A stretch of DNA of 64,000 nt from SLNP01 sp964568875 (GTDB lineage Bacteria; Bacteroidota; Bacteroidia; Bacteroidales; VadinHA17): positions 28,889-92,888 of the forward strand of contig CAZMSH010000013.1 of the NCBI GenBank assembly GCA_964568875.1. Direction: 5' to 3'. Shown here piece by piece: positions 25,435 to 35,343 of the stretch. Within the stretch, counting starts at the first letter, position 1. Every line of letters begins with the position of its first letter. Below the pieces are notes generated by a model, which was not told the DNA's origin, searched no databases, and was given only the letters and a program-made list of their open reading frames with translations. A program made the position numbers and the translations under genes.

Positions 25435-25819
25435 TTCTGATCTGGTGGATCAACAGACCCTCTTCTGTCTTTTTCAGCAGGAAATATACCCTGAAGTTTG
25501 CTTTCTCGGATTTGAGGGTTCCGATGGCATAGAATGCATCGTTCGCCGAGCCCTGATGTCTTATTGTAAAGTCCTTTACAGGGTATTGGATGAAAAAATC
25601 CCTGAGAATGGCTTCGGCGTTGGCCTTCCTGTAGAAATCCTCCTTATCCAGCAGCAGCAGCTCAACAGTTGCATTAAGATATCTGGCCAGTTCAGTAGCA
25701 TTGCCTGCCTTGATTGCAAGTGATATGCCCGGTGGTATCTTGCCTGCATCCTGAGCCGACAGTGTCAGGAACAGAGGCAGAAACAAGGCTGCCAATGTTA
25801 TTAACCTTTTTTTGTTCAT
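25412..25819 (-). CDS. DUF4783-type exported protein
   Basis: A 135-residue product from ATG 25819 with a clear signal peptide (MNKKRLITLAALFLPLFLTL, cut near SAQ). The mature part reads GISLAIKAGNATELARYLN, ILRDFFIQYPVKDFTIRHQG and ANFRVYFLLKKTEEGLLIHQ, an NTF2-like alpha+beta fold typical of DUF4783, a Bacteroidota family of unknown function. It sits directly before nadC and overlaps it. I infer only that it is periplasmic or envelope-located. The longer frame from 25864 lacks a signal-peptide-like start and crosses the promoter element. Confidence 0.75.
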   Translation of the reverse strand: MNKKRLITLAALFLPLFLTLSAQDAGKIPPGISLAIKAGNATELARYLNATVELLLLDKEDFYRKANAEAILRDFFIQYPVKDFTIRHQGSANDAFYAIGTLKSEKANFRVYFLLKKTEEGLLIHQIRIEPDDER

Positions 25820-25853
25820 GACTGATCTGCTACAAATTTGAGACCGACCTTTA

Positions 25854-25861
25854 CAAAAGTA
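25854..25861 (-). promoter_or_regulatory. Bacteroidota -7 element for DUF4783-nadC
   Basis: CAAAAGTA on the plus strand is TACTTTTG on the minus strand, 35 bases before the ATG at 25819. It is divergent from the rlmH promoter about 70 bases away. Confidence 0.5.
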
Positions 25862-25930
25862 CACTTATTTTCCATAATTCCTGATGCCCAAGGTATAACC
25901 GGGGCGCTTTTTATTCACGATTTTACTTGT

Positions 25931-25938
25931 TACTTTTG
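25931..25938 (+). promoter_or_regulatory. Bacteroidota -7 element for rlmH
   Basis: TACTTTTG matches TAnnTTTG, with CTTT at 25907-25910 as a -33 candidate (20-base spacer) and a leader of about 38 nt to ATG 25982. Confidence 0.6.
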
Positions 25939-25981
25939 TGCTTCAGGCAGTTGTCAATTCTTATTTAATATTATCTCTTTC

Positions 25982-26455
25982 ATGAAAATATCTTTTGTTC
26001 AAACCGGAAAGACGACAGAGAACTATATTAATGAAGGCGTCTCTCTTTATGAAAAAAGAATCAAGAAACTTGTTCCGTTCAGTATTTTAACCACACCTGC
26101 CGTAAAAAACAGACGTAACCTCAAGCCGGAGGAGATTAAGAACAGAGAAGGCAAATTAATACTTGATCTGTTGCATGACGATGATTATATTATTCTGCTT
26201 GATGAAAAAGGAAAAGAGTTTACTACGGCAGAGATGGGTTCATTTCTGAGGCGGTCTTTCACAGGATTGCGGAGAAATATTGTATTCGTCACAGGTGGCG
26301 CCTGGGGTTTTTCTCCTGAGGTATATGCCCGAGCTGACATGAAGCTTGCATTGTCAAAATTTACATTCCCGCACCAGTTGGTACGGTTATTGTTTATGGA
26401 GCAGCTATACAGGGTTTTAACCCTTATTGAGGGACTGCCTTACCATCACGACTAA
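25982..26455 (+). CDS. rlmH: 23S rRNA pseudouridine-1915 N3-methyltransferase
   Basis: SPOUT-class methyltransferase acting on Psi1915 in helix 69 of 23S rRNA of assembled ribosomes. The product is 157 residues from ATG 25982, the normal RlmH length. Signatures: MKISFVQTGKT, YIILLDEKGKEFTTAEMGSF, VFVTGGAWGFSPEVYARADM (the SAM-binding knot) and the C-terminal FPHQLVRLLFMEQLYRVLTL ending in PYHHD. An in-frame extension to 25838 is rejected since it begins before the promoter. The large kinase gene follows after 15 bases, probably in the same transcript. Confidence 0.95.
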   Translation: MKISFVQTGKTTENYINEGVSLYEKRIKKLVPFSILTTPAVKNRRNLKPEEIKNREGKLILDLLHDDDYIILLDEKGKEFTTAEMGSFLRRSFTGLRRNIVFVTGGAWGFSPEVYARADMKLALSKFTFPHQLVRLLFMEQLYRVLTLIEGLPYHHD

Positions 26456-26470
26456 AAATATCCTCTGTCT

Positions 26471-29400
26471 ATGAAAGATATCCGCAAACCGGCAATAAGA
26501 ACACTGATATTGTGTGTGTTGTTTCTGCTAGCCATTGCAGCAGGGAGGTTCTATTTCAGTGATGCTGAGTACAGGTTTCTGAGGTACAGGGTTGAACGTA
26601 TCCTTGACAGAAAGCAGGAGTATATGTCAGCCAGGCTCGAAATTGTAAGGGAGACAGGAACAGATGCAGAGACTATTAAGACTCTTTCAGACCGGCTGGA
26701 TATCAGAGAGATGAGGGAAAAGGGGCTTACAATACTTGTATATACGGGTAATGATCTTGTTTTCTGGACCGATAAATCATTTGATCTGCCCGTTGACTTT
26801 CATCAGGTTCACGACTCGCTGCCTGTTAATTTCATTCACAACGGATATTTTCTGAAAAAGACCTTGCATAGCGGTGATACAGCTATAATTGGACTACTAA
26901 GGATTTACAGCGAATATGACATAGAGAACAGTCTGGTAAGAAACGGTTTTGTCCCAAGCATGGGCCTTCCCGGCAATGCCGTTCTCCATCCTGAGAAGAT
27001 ACTAGGGGGGTATAATGTTATTTTGAAGGATGGCACGAGGGCGTTTTCTATAAGCTTCAGCGGTGAAAAGGAGAACTCCTTTCTGATGATAGTACCGATT
27101 CTGCTCTGGGTAGCCTTTCTGATATTTTTATTGCTTGTGACTGATGACATTACAAAATTCATCACAGGTTATTATGGCGCAACAGCCGGTCTGGTTTTTA
27201 AATTGTTAGTATTCTTCCTGCTATGGCTGCTTCTCTATAAAAACAATATACCTGAAGTACTTAAGAGAACGGAGCTCTTCATGTCCTCATCATTCTCATT
27301 ATCAAGAATGATTCCCTCGATGGGCCATCTTTTTGTTCTAAGCATTCTTCTGGCTGATATTGCACGGACATTTTACCGGGATTTCCTGAATACAAAGTTT
27401 AAGCATACGGGTATTGCTAAAACATCAGGCGGTCTGATTATGTTGCTGGTTCCGGCGACGCTGATGATAATAACCATACATCAGGTGCTCTTTAAAATGG
27501 TCGGTCATACAAATCTGACCTTTGAAGGGTTCAGGATATCAGAGGTTACTTTCCTGTCGGTAACGGGAATTACATCACTCTTTTTACTGGTATTGGTCCC
27601 CTGTCTTTATATCCTGAAAGTTCTGAGAGTGTTTACCAGGCCCGGGTTCCTGCCGGTAGTCATAGCTGCTATTATCAACACTTCACTGTTTCCAGCAGCA
27701 GCTCTTTTTGAGATAAATACAGGAGCTGCCCTTGCAATATTTTTTGTTGTCCTTGTATTGATACTGTATTCTTATGTTGAGAGCAAAACGGGTATTTACA
27801 ATCTTGCAGCATTCTTTTCAATGGCTGTTGCGATATATGCGACATGGTATATAACCCGGATTTCAAAGGATAATGAAATTGACAGCCTGAAGGTTTCTGC
27901 TGTTTCGATAGCTACTACTCATGATCCGGTTGCCGAGCATCTGCTCCTGGAGATGGACCTTAGAATCAGGGAAGATACAGTGCTGAAATCTATTCTTACC
28001 AAGACTTATTTTGAGCAGGATGACGCAGAACGTGTCACCGACTATCTGAGAGAAGTCTATTTTGTAGATTACTGGTTAAACTACGATTTTTCGGTAATAA
28101 TCTGCAACGAAAGCTCTTCTCTGCTGATAGATGATGGTGATAACGTTGCAGAAAACTGCTTCACTTTTTTCATGGAGCGGTTAGATGAAGAAGGTTTGCC
28201 AGTAACAGGAACATCGTTCTATTTTCTTGATAATAAATCAGGAAGGCCATTCTACTTTGCCAATTACTATTTTGACGCGCCGCAGGGTGGGGTAAACGGC
28301 TTGTTTATTGAACTTTTTTCATATGTCAATGCTTTTCGCGAGGGATATCCGGAGTTGCTTAATGATGAGAAGTATATGCGTCCGGTCAGGCTTAAGGATT
28401 ATTCAATGGCAAAATATATCGATGGTGACCTGGTATTAACATTCGGAGAGTTCTCCTATCCCAAGAGCGATGATGATATTGCCGGATCAGACCATGATTT
28501 CCATTCATTTGCCCGTGATGGCTTCGAGCATTTCATCTACCCCTTGGGTGACACCACGGTTATACTAAGCCGCAGGGAGATTCCGTTTTTGAGCCGGGTG
28601 GTCTCTTTCGCGTGGCTGTTTCTTTATATGCTAATTATTGCAGCAATCTCTGTATTGGTTTACAGGAAGCCGCCAGGGAGGTCCTTATTCATTCTTACAT
28701 TCAGGCAGAAACTGCAGGTTGCATTTATAGGGGTCATCTTGTTTACATTTCTGGGTATAGCGGCGGGGGCTTCTTATCTCAGCATTGAGCAGTACCGTCA
28801 GCGACATTATGACAGCATCAGAGAAAAGGCCAGGTCATTATATATAGAACTGGAGCACAAGCTTTCAGTTGAGTCATCTCTTGATGATAGCTGGAGTGAT
28901 GGTAAGTACAGGTCACTAAGCGAGCTTATGGTTAAGTTCTCGAATGTCTTTTTCACAGACATCAACCTTTATGACAAGAGCGGAATGCTTATGTCTACAT
29001 CACGACCTGAAGTTTTTCTGAGAGACCTCACCAGTACCAGGATGGATAAGATTGCATTCAATAGTCTCAGTTCCATGCAGGAATCAGAGCATATTGCCTG
29101 GGAGAGAATAGGGAAGCTTGAATATCTCTCTATCTATGTTCCGTTTTACAATAACAGGAATGAGCTGCTTGCCTATATTAACATTCCATATTTCGGCATG
29201 CACAGCCGCCTGTCAGATGAGATTTCCAACCTGATAGTGGCCATCGTGAACTTCAGTCTTCTTATGATACTGGCTACCATGAGTCTCGCTGTTATAATAA
29301 GCGACAGGATAACATCACCTATAAGGGTTCTGGGTGAGATGCTGGCTTCGGTTCAGCTCGGAAAGAAGAGTGAGCGGTTGCACTATCCTGCCGGTGACGA

Positions 29401-30163
29401 GATAGGAGAGATGGTGAACCAATACAACAAAATGGTAGAGGAACTTGAAGAGAGTGCCCGCAAACTGTCTGTTTCTGAGAGGGAATATGCATGGAGAGAG
29501 ATGGCAAAGCAGATAGCTCATGAGATCAAGAATCCTCTTACTCCAATGAAACTGAATGTACAGCAGCTTGAAAAGGCATGGAAAGATGAAAAACCGGGAT
29601 TTGAAAAGAAACTGGAAAAGTTTACGCGAAACCAGATAGAATACATTGACAACCTGTCGTCAATTGCAACAGCATTTTCAAACTTTGCAAGATTGCCCAA
29701 AGCCGAGCCTGTTCATGTAGATCTGCTCGACCAGATAAAAACAACTCTGGAGCTGTTCAGGAACAGTGGCAATGTAAGTTTCAGGGTCTCCTGTTTCAAG
29801 GCATCAAAAATAGTCGTATTCGCTGATCGGGAACATCTTAACAGCATCTTTTCAAATCTTGTCAAGAATGCCATCCAGGCGATTCCTCATAATCGAGAAG
29901 GTATTATAAGGATATCTCTTGAGATGTCAGGAGACCGTGTACTCGTAAAGGTTGCCGATAACGGAACGGGTATCCCTGAAGAGATGAAGTCAAGACTTTT
30001 TACACCTTATTTTACAACCAAGTCGTCAGGGTCGGGTCTTGGCCTGAGCATAGTAAGAAGACTGGTTGAAGGCATGGGTGGCGAAATAGATTTTGAGTCA
30101 GAGCACAAAACGGGAACGGTATTTACAATCTCTCTGCCTGTACTCTATTCGGTTGAGAGTTAA
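26471..30163 (+). CDS. Large multi-pass sensor histidine kinase (NtrY-like kinase core), orphan
   Basis: A 1230-residue membrane histidine kinase. TM1 (~8-28) is followed by an extracytoplasmic loop to ~200, then a block of about seven hydrophobic segments (~203-465), a second extracytoplasmic region (~475-700), TMs near 705-725 and 743-763, a third extracytoplasmic region (~765-900) and a last TM (~903-927). HAMP (~925-985) leads to the kinase core: phospho-acceptor His1017 in AHEIKNPLTPMKLNVQQLEK, then N-box (SNLVKNAIQAI), G1 (VADNGTGIP) and G2 (GSGLGLSIV). HEIKNPLTP is typical of NtrY-type kinases. No response regulator gene is adjacent. It follows rlmH by 15 bases. Ligand unknown. Confidence 0.85.
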   Translation: MKDIRKPAIRTLILCVLFLLAIAAGRFYFSDAEYRFLRYRVERILDRKQEYMSARLEIVRETGTDAETIKTLSDRLDIREMREKGLTILVYTGNDLVFWTDKSFDLPVDFHQVHDSLPVNFIHNGYFLKKTLHSGDTAIIGLLRIYSEYDIENSLVRNGFVPSMGLPGNAVLHPEKILGGYNVILKDGTRAFSISFSGEKENSFLMIVPILLWVAFLIFLLLVTDDITKFITGYYGATAGLVFKLLVFFLLWLLLYKNNIPEVLKRTELFMSSSFSLSRMIPSMGHLFVLSILLADIARTFYRDFLNTKFKHTGIAKTSGGLIMLLVPATLMIITIHQVLFKMVGHTNLTFEGFRISEVTFLSVTGITSLFLLVLVPCLYILKVLRVFTRPGFLPVVIAAIINTSLFPAAALFEINTGAALAIFFVVLVLILYSYVESKTGIYNLAAFFSMAVAIYATWYITRISKDNEIDSLKVSAVSIATTHDPVAEHLLLEMDLRIREDTVLKSILTKTYFEQDDAERVTDYLREVYFVDYWLNYDFSVIICNESSSLLIDDGDNVAENCFTFFMERLDEEGLPVTGTSFYFLDNKSGRPFYFANYYFDAPQGGVNGLFIELFSYVNAFREGYPELLNDEKYMRPVRLKDYSMAKYIDGDLVLTFGEFSYPKSDDDIAGSDHDFHSFARDGFEHFIYPLGDTTVILSRREIPFLSRVVSFAWLFLYMLIIAAISVLVYRKPPGRSLFILTFRQKLQVAFIGVILFTFLGIAAGASYLSIEQYRQRHYDSIREKARSLYIELEHKLSVESSLDDSWSDGKYRSLSELMVKFSNVFFTDINLYDKSGMLMSTSRPEVFLRDLTSTRMDKIAFNSLSSMQESEHIAWERIGKLEYLSIYVPFYNNRNELLAYINIPYFGMHSRLSDEISNLIVAIVNFSLLMILATMSLAVIISDRITSPIRVLGEMLASVQLGKKSERLHYPAGDEIGEMVNQYNKMVEELEESARKLSVSEREYAWREMAKQIAHEIKNPLTPMKLNVQQLEKAWKDEKPGFEKKLEKFTRNQIEYIDNLSSIATAFSNFARLPKAEPVHVDLLDQIKTTLELFRNSGNVSFRVSCFKASKIVVFADREHLNSIFSNLVKNAIQAIPHNREGIIRISLEMSGDRVLVKVADNGTGIPEEMKSRLFTPYFTTKSSGSGLGLSIVRRLVEGMGGEIDFESEHKTGTVFTISLPVLYSVES

Positions 30164-30262
30164 TGATCATTATTCTCAAATGTTAAGTTGCCTTGTACAA
30201 TGTATAAATTTAGCTATATTAGCAGACACTAACCAAAAGCTTACAGGGAGTTGCCTGCCAGG

Positions 30263-33200
30263 TTGAAAATACTGTCTTTCATGCTATTGCTCTTTTTAGG
30301 CTTTAGCAGTCTCTCTCTGGCACAGGTTGAACTTTCAGGTGTTGTTAACACCTATGCAAAGGTCACCTCCGTGGGGGCAGATTTTGTGATTGTCTCATCT
30401 ACTTTGGGATTTGCCGAAAAAGATACGGTGATGGTTGTTCAGATGAAGGGTGCAGTCATCAATACTCCTAATACTAACCTGTATGGTCAGGATCAGGACC
30501 AGACCGGGTCTCCGGGCTTGTATGAGTTCCTGATAATAGACCAGATAATTGATGCTGAGAATAAGCTTGTTTTCACTGCCAATCTTATCAACAGCTATTC
30601 AGCCGACGGATTCGTACAGGTTGTAAGGGCAAAATCAGTATCTGCTGCCCGTGTTACGGCAGAATTAACATGTGAGCCATGGGACCCTGCTACCGGTACA
30701 GGAGGTGTAGTGGCCCTGATTGTGGGAGGGAAGCTGGAACTGCTTGATAATATCAATGTTGCAGGTAAAGGCTTTTTGGGAGGGATGACATCTGTGGGCA
30801 GTAATATCTGTATCGGCTCTGATGATACGAGGAATTACTACTTCTATGACAGTTCTTCAGACCTTGGAGGTTTTAAGGGAGAAGGGATAGCAGTGTATAA
30901 CTCTGCGCTGACACCTCTCTTTCCTGCTTTTGCCAAAGGCAAGGGAGCCAATTTCACCGGAGGAGGAGGTGGCAACGGCCGGTTTGCCGGCGGCGGCGGT
31001 GGTGGACACGTCGGATCAGGCGGTGTGGGAGACCTTGAAGCAGCAAGTTGCAACTATGATCCGTTTCCGGTTCCAAACACAGGAGGTTTTACTTCATGGA
31101 CGATCACAAATTATCCCACCAGCCTCTTTATGGGCAGCGGCGGCGGAGCTTCTACCTATGCCGGGACAGGAATTGGCTCTCCGGGAGGTAATGGAGGAGG
31201 AATGGTGATAATTGTTACCGATGAGATAGAAGGCAATGGCTATAATATATCAGCCAGCGGTGATGCTCCTCCCTTTACTGCATCAGGAGAAGCCGGTGCC
31301 GGTGGTGGTGGAGCTGGCGGCGCTGTAGCTATTTCTACTGATAAATTCGGGACTACCGGCCTGACACTTCAGGTGAGGGGTGGTAACGGTGGTTCAGCTC
31401 TGGCCGGAGGATATGGCGGAGGCGGGGGTGGTGGCCGTATATGGATAAAGCCGGCATCATTACCCGGTAACCTTGTTGCTGATTTTGCCAGGGGAGTGGC
31501 CCAAGGTGGATTAGCGGCAAACGGAACAAACGGAGAGAGGAAGTTCGGTTACCCTGCTGTCCTGAACGGTTTCCTCTTTAACTCAATAAGGTCTTCAGTG
31601 ACAGTTTCAGATATCGATTCAATATGTCACGGACAGACACCTCCAAAACTATTAGGCACAGACCCGGTGGGGGGAATAACTCCATATACGTACCAATGGC
31701 AAAAAAGCTATGATTCAATTACATGGATAAACCTTACAAATACAGAATCGCCGGGTATTAACTTTACTCCATATGATGCCGAGACTGATACCCTGTGGTT
31801 CAGGAGGGTAGTAACCGATAACACACCTGTTACTCCGCTGGTAGACATAAGCAAGGCGGTTAAGGTAATTGTGCAGCCCCTGATAACCGATAATGTTGTA
31901 GGCAAGGATACCATAATCTGTTTCGGACAGGATCCACTGGAACTCAGGCATTATAATACCGGACCGGGAGGAGGGAATAATATCTATAGCTACTTATGGA
32001 ACGAAAGCACAGACAATCTGGTATTTACTGATGCTACAGGCATAAATAATGCTTCCTCTTTTGATCCGCCGGAACTTAGTGCGACAACCTATTATAACCG
32101 TATAATAACCTCAGGAAGATGCGTTGATACTTCAAATGTGGTTACGGTAACAGTATTACCCCTAATCGGTAACAATACAATCGCAGCTGATCAGGTTATT
32201 TGCCAAAACGATTTGTTTGCAGACCTGACGGGATCAACACCTGTGGGAGGCGCAGGTGCGGGCAGTTATACATATCTGTGGCTGTCAAGCGACGATGGTA
32301 CCAGCTGGGGTGTTGCCGAGGGGGTAACAGGAAACCCTGATTACGATCCTGTAGAAACGTCTGCCAAATTCCCGGGAACGCAGTACTTCAGAAGAGCTGT
32401 GTTTTCAGGACTGAACGACTGTTGCGCTGATACAACTTCGATAGTTACGCTCCTAATGCATCCGCTGATAACCAATAACACACTTTCTATACTTGGTATT
32501 GCTGAACAGGAAATATGTTTCGGGGGTTTGCCCGCAGCCATTGACGGATTGGTTCCTGCAGGTGGCGACGGTGTTACCTACACCTACACATGGCAGGACA
32601 GCACAAAAGGGCGTTCATGGACAGACATTCCTGGCTTCATCGATTCCGATGCTGTTGGATTTCAGCCCCCGCCACTGCAGGACAGCACCAGTTACCGAAG
32701 AATTGTAAGATCGTCAGCATGTGCCGACACCAGCAATGTAATAAGGATATACGTACATAAACCTGTTACCAGTTTCGCGGTATCACTAATCTCAGGAGTT
32801 TCAGATACAACCATATGCAGCGGAGCTACTCCGAATCTGTTGACGGGAGAAGACGCTGCAGGAGGAGACGGTTCTTCATATATCTATCAATGGAAGCAAT
32901 CTTCTGACAATACTGACTGGACGGCAGATGCCCCCGGAGTATCCAACGGACGTGACTATCAGCCACCCGCTAATATGACATCAACCACATGGTTCCGGAG
33001 AGAAACAGTATCAGGTGAATGTAGTGCTGTAAGCAATGTGATAACTATCAACGTGCTGCCCTCAATAGGCAACAACCTTATGCCGGCCGGACAGACAGTG
33101 TGTTACAATACTGTTCCTGCACTGATAGATGCTTCTACGCCAACAGGTGGTTCAGGTTCCTACAGTTACCTGTGGAAGGTCTACAATAATGTCGGAGACA

Positions 33201-34414
33201 CTTGGGATGATGCCCCGGGGGTTAACAACCAGGAGGATTACCAGCCCCCTGCACTTATTTCTCCGACACAGTTCAAAAGGCTTGTCTTCTCAGGTCCTGC
33301 CGATTGCTGCTCCGACGAATCTTTGCCTCTGGCGATTGGCATCCACGACCTGCCGACGGGCTCCATAGTTTCAGCTGATGTTTCAATATGTCAGAAAGAT
33401 ATTACTGCCGATATAACACTTACTCTTGACGGGGCATGGCCGCTGACGGTAGTCCTCGATCCTGGCCTGGTTACACTGCCGGCGGCATCAGCATCTCCCT
33501 ATACAACAGCGGTAACTCCAGGTTCGACAACAACATACACAATTGCCTCAATTACAGATGCAAACGGATGCCAGGCTACAGAAAAGACAGGTGCTTTTAC
33601 AGTGACGGTAATCACCGATCCTGTCGCCATTACGCTCCCTGACGTTTCTGATGAGGTTTGCGGCCTTACCTATGAGCTTACGGCAGGAGCCGTAAATGCA
33701 GGAACAGGGGAATGGATAATACCCTCAGGAGTTCCGGTTGAGACATCTTCAGTATTAAGTCCTGGTGTACGCCGCGTTACTCTTTCTGCAGAATCATACG
33801 ATACCTGGCAGTTCCTCTGGATTTTAACAAATCAGCAGTGTGTCGATACTGCCACCCTTGATGTGAGATTCTGGCAGGAACCGGATATTGTTGATGCAGG
33901 AGAGGATATAATAACCGCACTCAGTTTTGTAAAGCTGAACGCCTTGCAGCCTGCACGCTTCACATCTGCAATGTGGAGCTATCCCGGCTCGCCACCGGAT
34001 ATTGAATTTGTCGACAGCGCTGCAGCCGATACATGGGTCTCAGGGTTAAGACTGGGCGACAACGTTTTAACATGGCATGTGAGGAACGGTGTCTGCATAG
34101 ACTCTTCCCTGTTAAATGTAACTTATAATCCAGTTCCGGAGGGTTTCTCACCAGACGGCAATGGCATTAACGATTTCTTTGAAATACCGGGTCTTGAGCA
34201 GACTGATAATGAACTTGTAATAATCAACCTGGCCGGTGCCGAAGTTGTCAGGTTTGTAAACTACAACAGCCTTTCAGGTTATTGGGACGGCAAGGACCGG
34301 AACGGTAAGGATGTGCCTGACGGGACGTATTACTACATGCTGACAGTAAGCAAAGAGAGTTATAAAAGCAGGATAGGCGGATATGTTATTGTTAAAAGAA
34401 GGAATAATGACTAG
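30263..34414 (+). CDS. Giant T9SS substrate with glycine-rich domain, repeats and gliding-motility-type C-terminal sorting domain
   Basis: A secreted or surface protein of about 1383 residues. The start is taken as TTG 30263 because it gives a clean signal peptide (MKILSFMLLLFLGFSSLSL, then AQ); TTG 30251 and ATG 30281 are alternatives. Residues ~230-395 are very rich in glycine (runs of five to seven Gly). Six repeats of ~95-105 residues follow (from ~450), each starting with an I/VC-x-G/N motif then a PxGG turn, YTYLW, a W, and a FRR/C element, like Ig/PKD-type adhesin repeats. The last ~90 residues (PEGFSPDGNGINDFFEIPGL ... DGTYYYMLTV ... GGYVIVKR) are the CHU_C/TIGR04131 type-B T9SS sorting domain. 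PorP/SprF, encoded next, is the usual partner of such substrates. Confidence 0.85.
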   Translation: MKILSFMLLLFLGFSSLSLAQVELSGVVNTYAKVTSVGADFVIVSSTLGFAEKDTVMVVQMKGAVINTPNTNLYGQDQDQTGSPGLYEFLIIDQIIDAENKLVFTANLINSYSADGFVQVVRAKSVSAARVTAELTCEPWDPATGTGGVVALIVGGKLELLDNINVAGKGFLGGMTSVGSNICIGSDDTRNYYFYDSSSDLGGFKGEGIAVYNSALTPLFPAFAKGKGANFTGGGGGNGRFAGGGGGGHVGSGGVGDLEAASCNYDPFPVPNTGGFTSWTITNYPTSLFMGSGGGASTYAGTGIGSPGGNGGGMVIIVTDEIEGNGYNISASGDAPPFTASGEAGAGGGGAGGAVAISTDKFGTTGLTLQVRGGNGGSALAGGYGGGGGGGRIWIKPASLPGNLVADFARGVAQGGLAANGTNGERKFGYPAVLNGFLFNSIRSSVTVSDIDSICHGQTPPKLLGTDPVGGITPYTYQWQKSYDSITWINLTNTESPGINFTPYDAETDTLWFRRVVTDNTPVTPLVDISKAVKVIVQPLITDNVVGKDTIICFGQDPLELRHYNTGPGGGNNIYSYLWNESTDNLVFTDATGINNASSFDPPELSATTYYNRIITSGRCVDTSNVVTVTVLPLIGNNTIAADQVICQNDLFADLTGSTPVGGAGAGSYTYLWLSSDDGTSWGVAEGVTGNPDYDPVETSAKFPGTQYFRRAVFSGLNDCCADTTSIVTLLMHPLITNNTLSILGIAEQEICFGGLPAAIDGLVPAGGDGVTYTYTWQDSTKGRSWTDIPGFIDSDAVGFQPPPLQDSTSYRRIVRSSACADTSNVIRIYVHKPVTSFAVSLISGVSDTTICSGATPNLLTGEDAAGGDGSSYIYQWKQSSDNTDWTADAPGVSNGRDYQPPANMTSTTWFRRETVSGECSAVSNVITINVLPSIGNNLMPAGQTVCYNTVPALIDASTPTGGSGSYSYLWKVYNNVGDTWDDAPGVNNQEDYQPPALISPTQFKRLVFSGPADCCSDESLPLAIGIHDLPTGSIVSADVSICQKDITADITLTLDGAWPLTVVLDPGLVTLPAASASPYTTAVTPGSTTTYTIASITDANGCQATEKTGAFTVTVITDPVAITLPDVSDEVCGLTYELTAGAVNAGTGEWIIPSGVPVETSSVLSPGVRRVTLSAESYDTWQFLWILTNQQCVDTATLDVRFWQEPDIVDAGEDIITALSFVKLNALQPARFTSAMWSYPGSPPDIEFVDSAAADTWVSGLRLGDNVLTWHVRNGVCIDSSLLNVTYNPVPEGFSPDGNGINDFFEIPGLEQTDNELVIINLAGAEVVRFVNYNSLSGYWDGKDRNGKDVPDGTYYYMLTVSKESYKSRIGGYVIVKRRNND

Positions 34415-35342
34415 CGGGTCGAAGCATATAAAACTTGTGTTGGTTCTGCTGATTATTTCATCTGGATTGGCGCAGGCACAGACATATCCGGGGTTTAGCC
34501 AGTATCTTACCAATGGTATGGTTATCAATCCGGCATATGCAGGCTCAAGAGGTACGATGAGCACTCTCTTTTCTATCCGCAAGCAATGGACACAGGTCGC
34601 AGGATCTCCATTATTTCAGACCGTCTCAGCTCACGCACCCATGAAAAACAATAGGGTTGCCCTGGGGGTTTTATACAACAGGCAGTCTTTCGGGGTTACC
34701 GTTTTGCAGAATTTATACGGAACCTATGCTTATCATATTCCAGTTGGAAACGGCAGGCTCTCTTTCGGGATACAGGGAGGGGCTGATTTAAGTAACTCAA
34801 ATTATGTTGGTATCTACACATCGACACCCAATGACCCTGCATTTACCGAGAGTGTTTCATCAAGCGTTCTGCCAAATTTTGGAGCCGGAGTATATTTCTA
34901 CAGTAACTCGGTATTCCTCGGAGCCTCGGTTCCCGCATTTCTTAGCTACAGGGAATCAGGTAGTTCACCCGAGCTGAAAGTATACCACTCTTTCCAGAAT
35001 TATGATATGCTGTTTCTCGCTGGTGGATTGATCACATTTACCGAGAGTTTCAGATTCAAGCCATCTTTGCTTGTCAAGTATTCTCTCTCAAGACCCATGG
35101 AGATAGATTTTAATGGTAATTTCATAATTGCTGACCTGATATGGCTTGGAGCATCTTACAGACTGGCTGAAGAGTCTGTGATAGGGATTTTTGAGATACA
35201 ATTAAACCAGCAACTTAAAATGGGTTATTCATATGATTATCAAATGGGTAGTCTGAGTAGCTTCTCGAAGGGTACGCATGAAATGTTGTTAAGGTATGAA
35301 TTTGGATATAAGGTAAGCGCAGCAAGTCCCAGATATTTCTAG
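34407..35342 (+). CDS. PorP/SprF family T9SS outer-membrane protein
   Basis: A 311-residue outer-membrane beta-barrel of the PorP/SprF family, which attaches type-B T9SS cargo to the surface or translocates it. The N-terminal signal peptide ends at AQAQ. The family hallmark YPGFSQYLTNGMVINPAYAG is directly after it, then SRGTMSTLFSIRKQWTQVAG. It ends in a strand-like YEFGYKVSAASPRYF. ATG 34407, preceded by AAGAAGG, overlaps the stop of the giant substrate gene by 8 bases, so translation of the two is coupled; the earlier ATG 34383 would put a non-signal segment in front. Confidence 0.9.
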   Translation: MTSGSKHIKLVLVLLIISSGLAQAQTYPGFSQYLTNGMVINPAYAGSRGTMSTLFSIRKQWTQVAGSPLFQTVSAHAPMKNNRVALGVLYNRQSFGVTVLQNLYGTYAYHIPVGNGRLSFGIQGGADLSNSNYVGIYTSTPNDPAFTESVSSSVLPNFGAGVYFYSNSVFLGASVPAFLSYRESGSSPELKVYHSFQNYDMLFLAGGLITFTESFRFKPSLLVKYSLSRPMEIDFNGNFIIADLIWLGASYRLAEESVIGIFEIQLNQQLKMGYSYDYQMGSLSSFSKGTHEMLLRYEFGYKVSAASPRYF

Positions 35343-35343
35343 T

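Noticed and set aside
30844..31053. Proline-rich minus-strand frame
   Set aside because: Antisense shadow of the glycine-rich block (GGN codons read as NCC).
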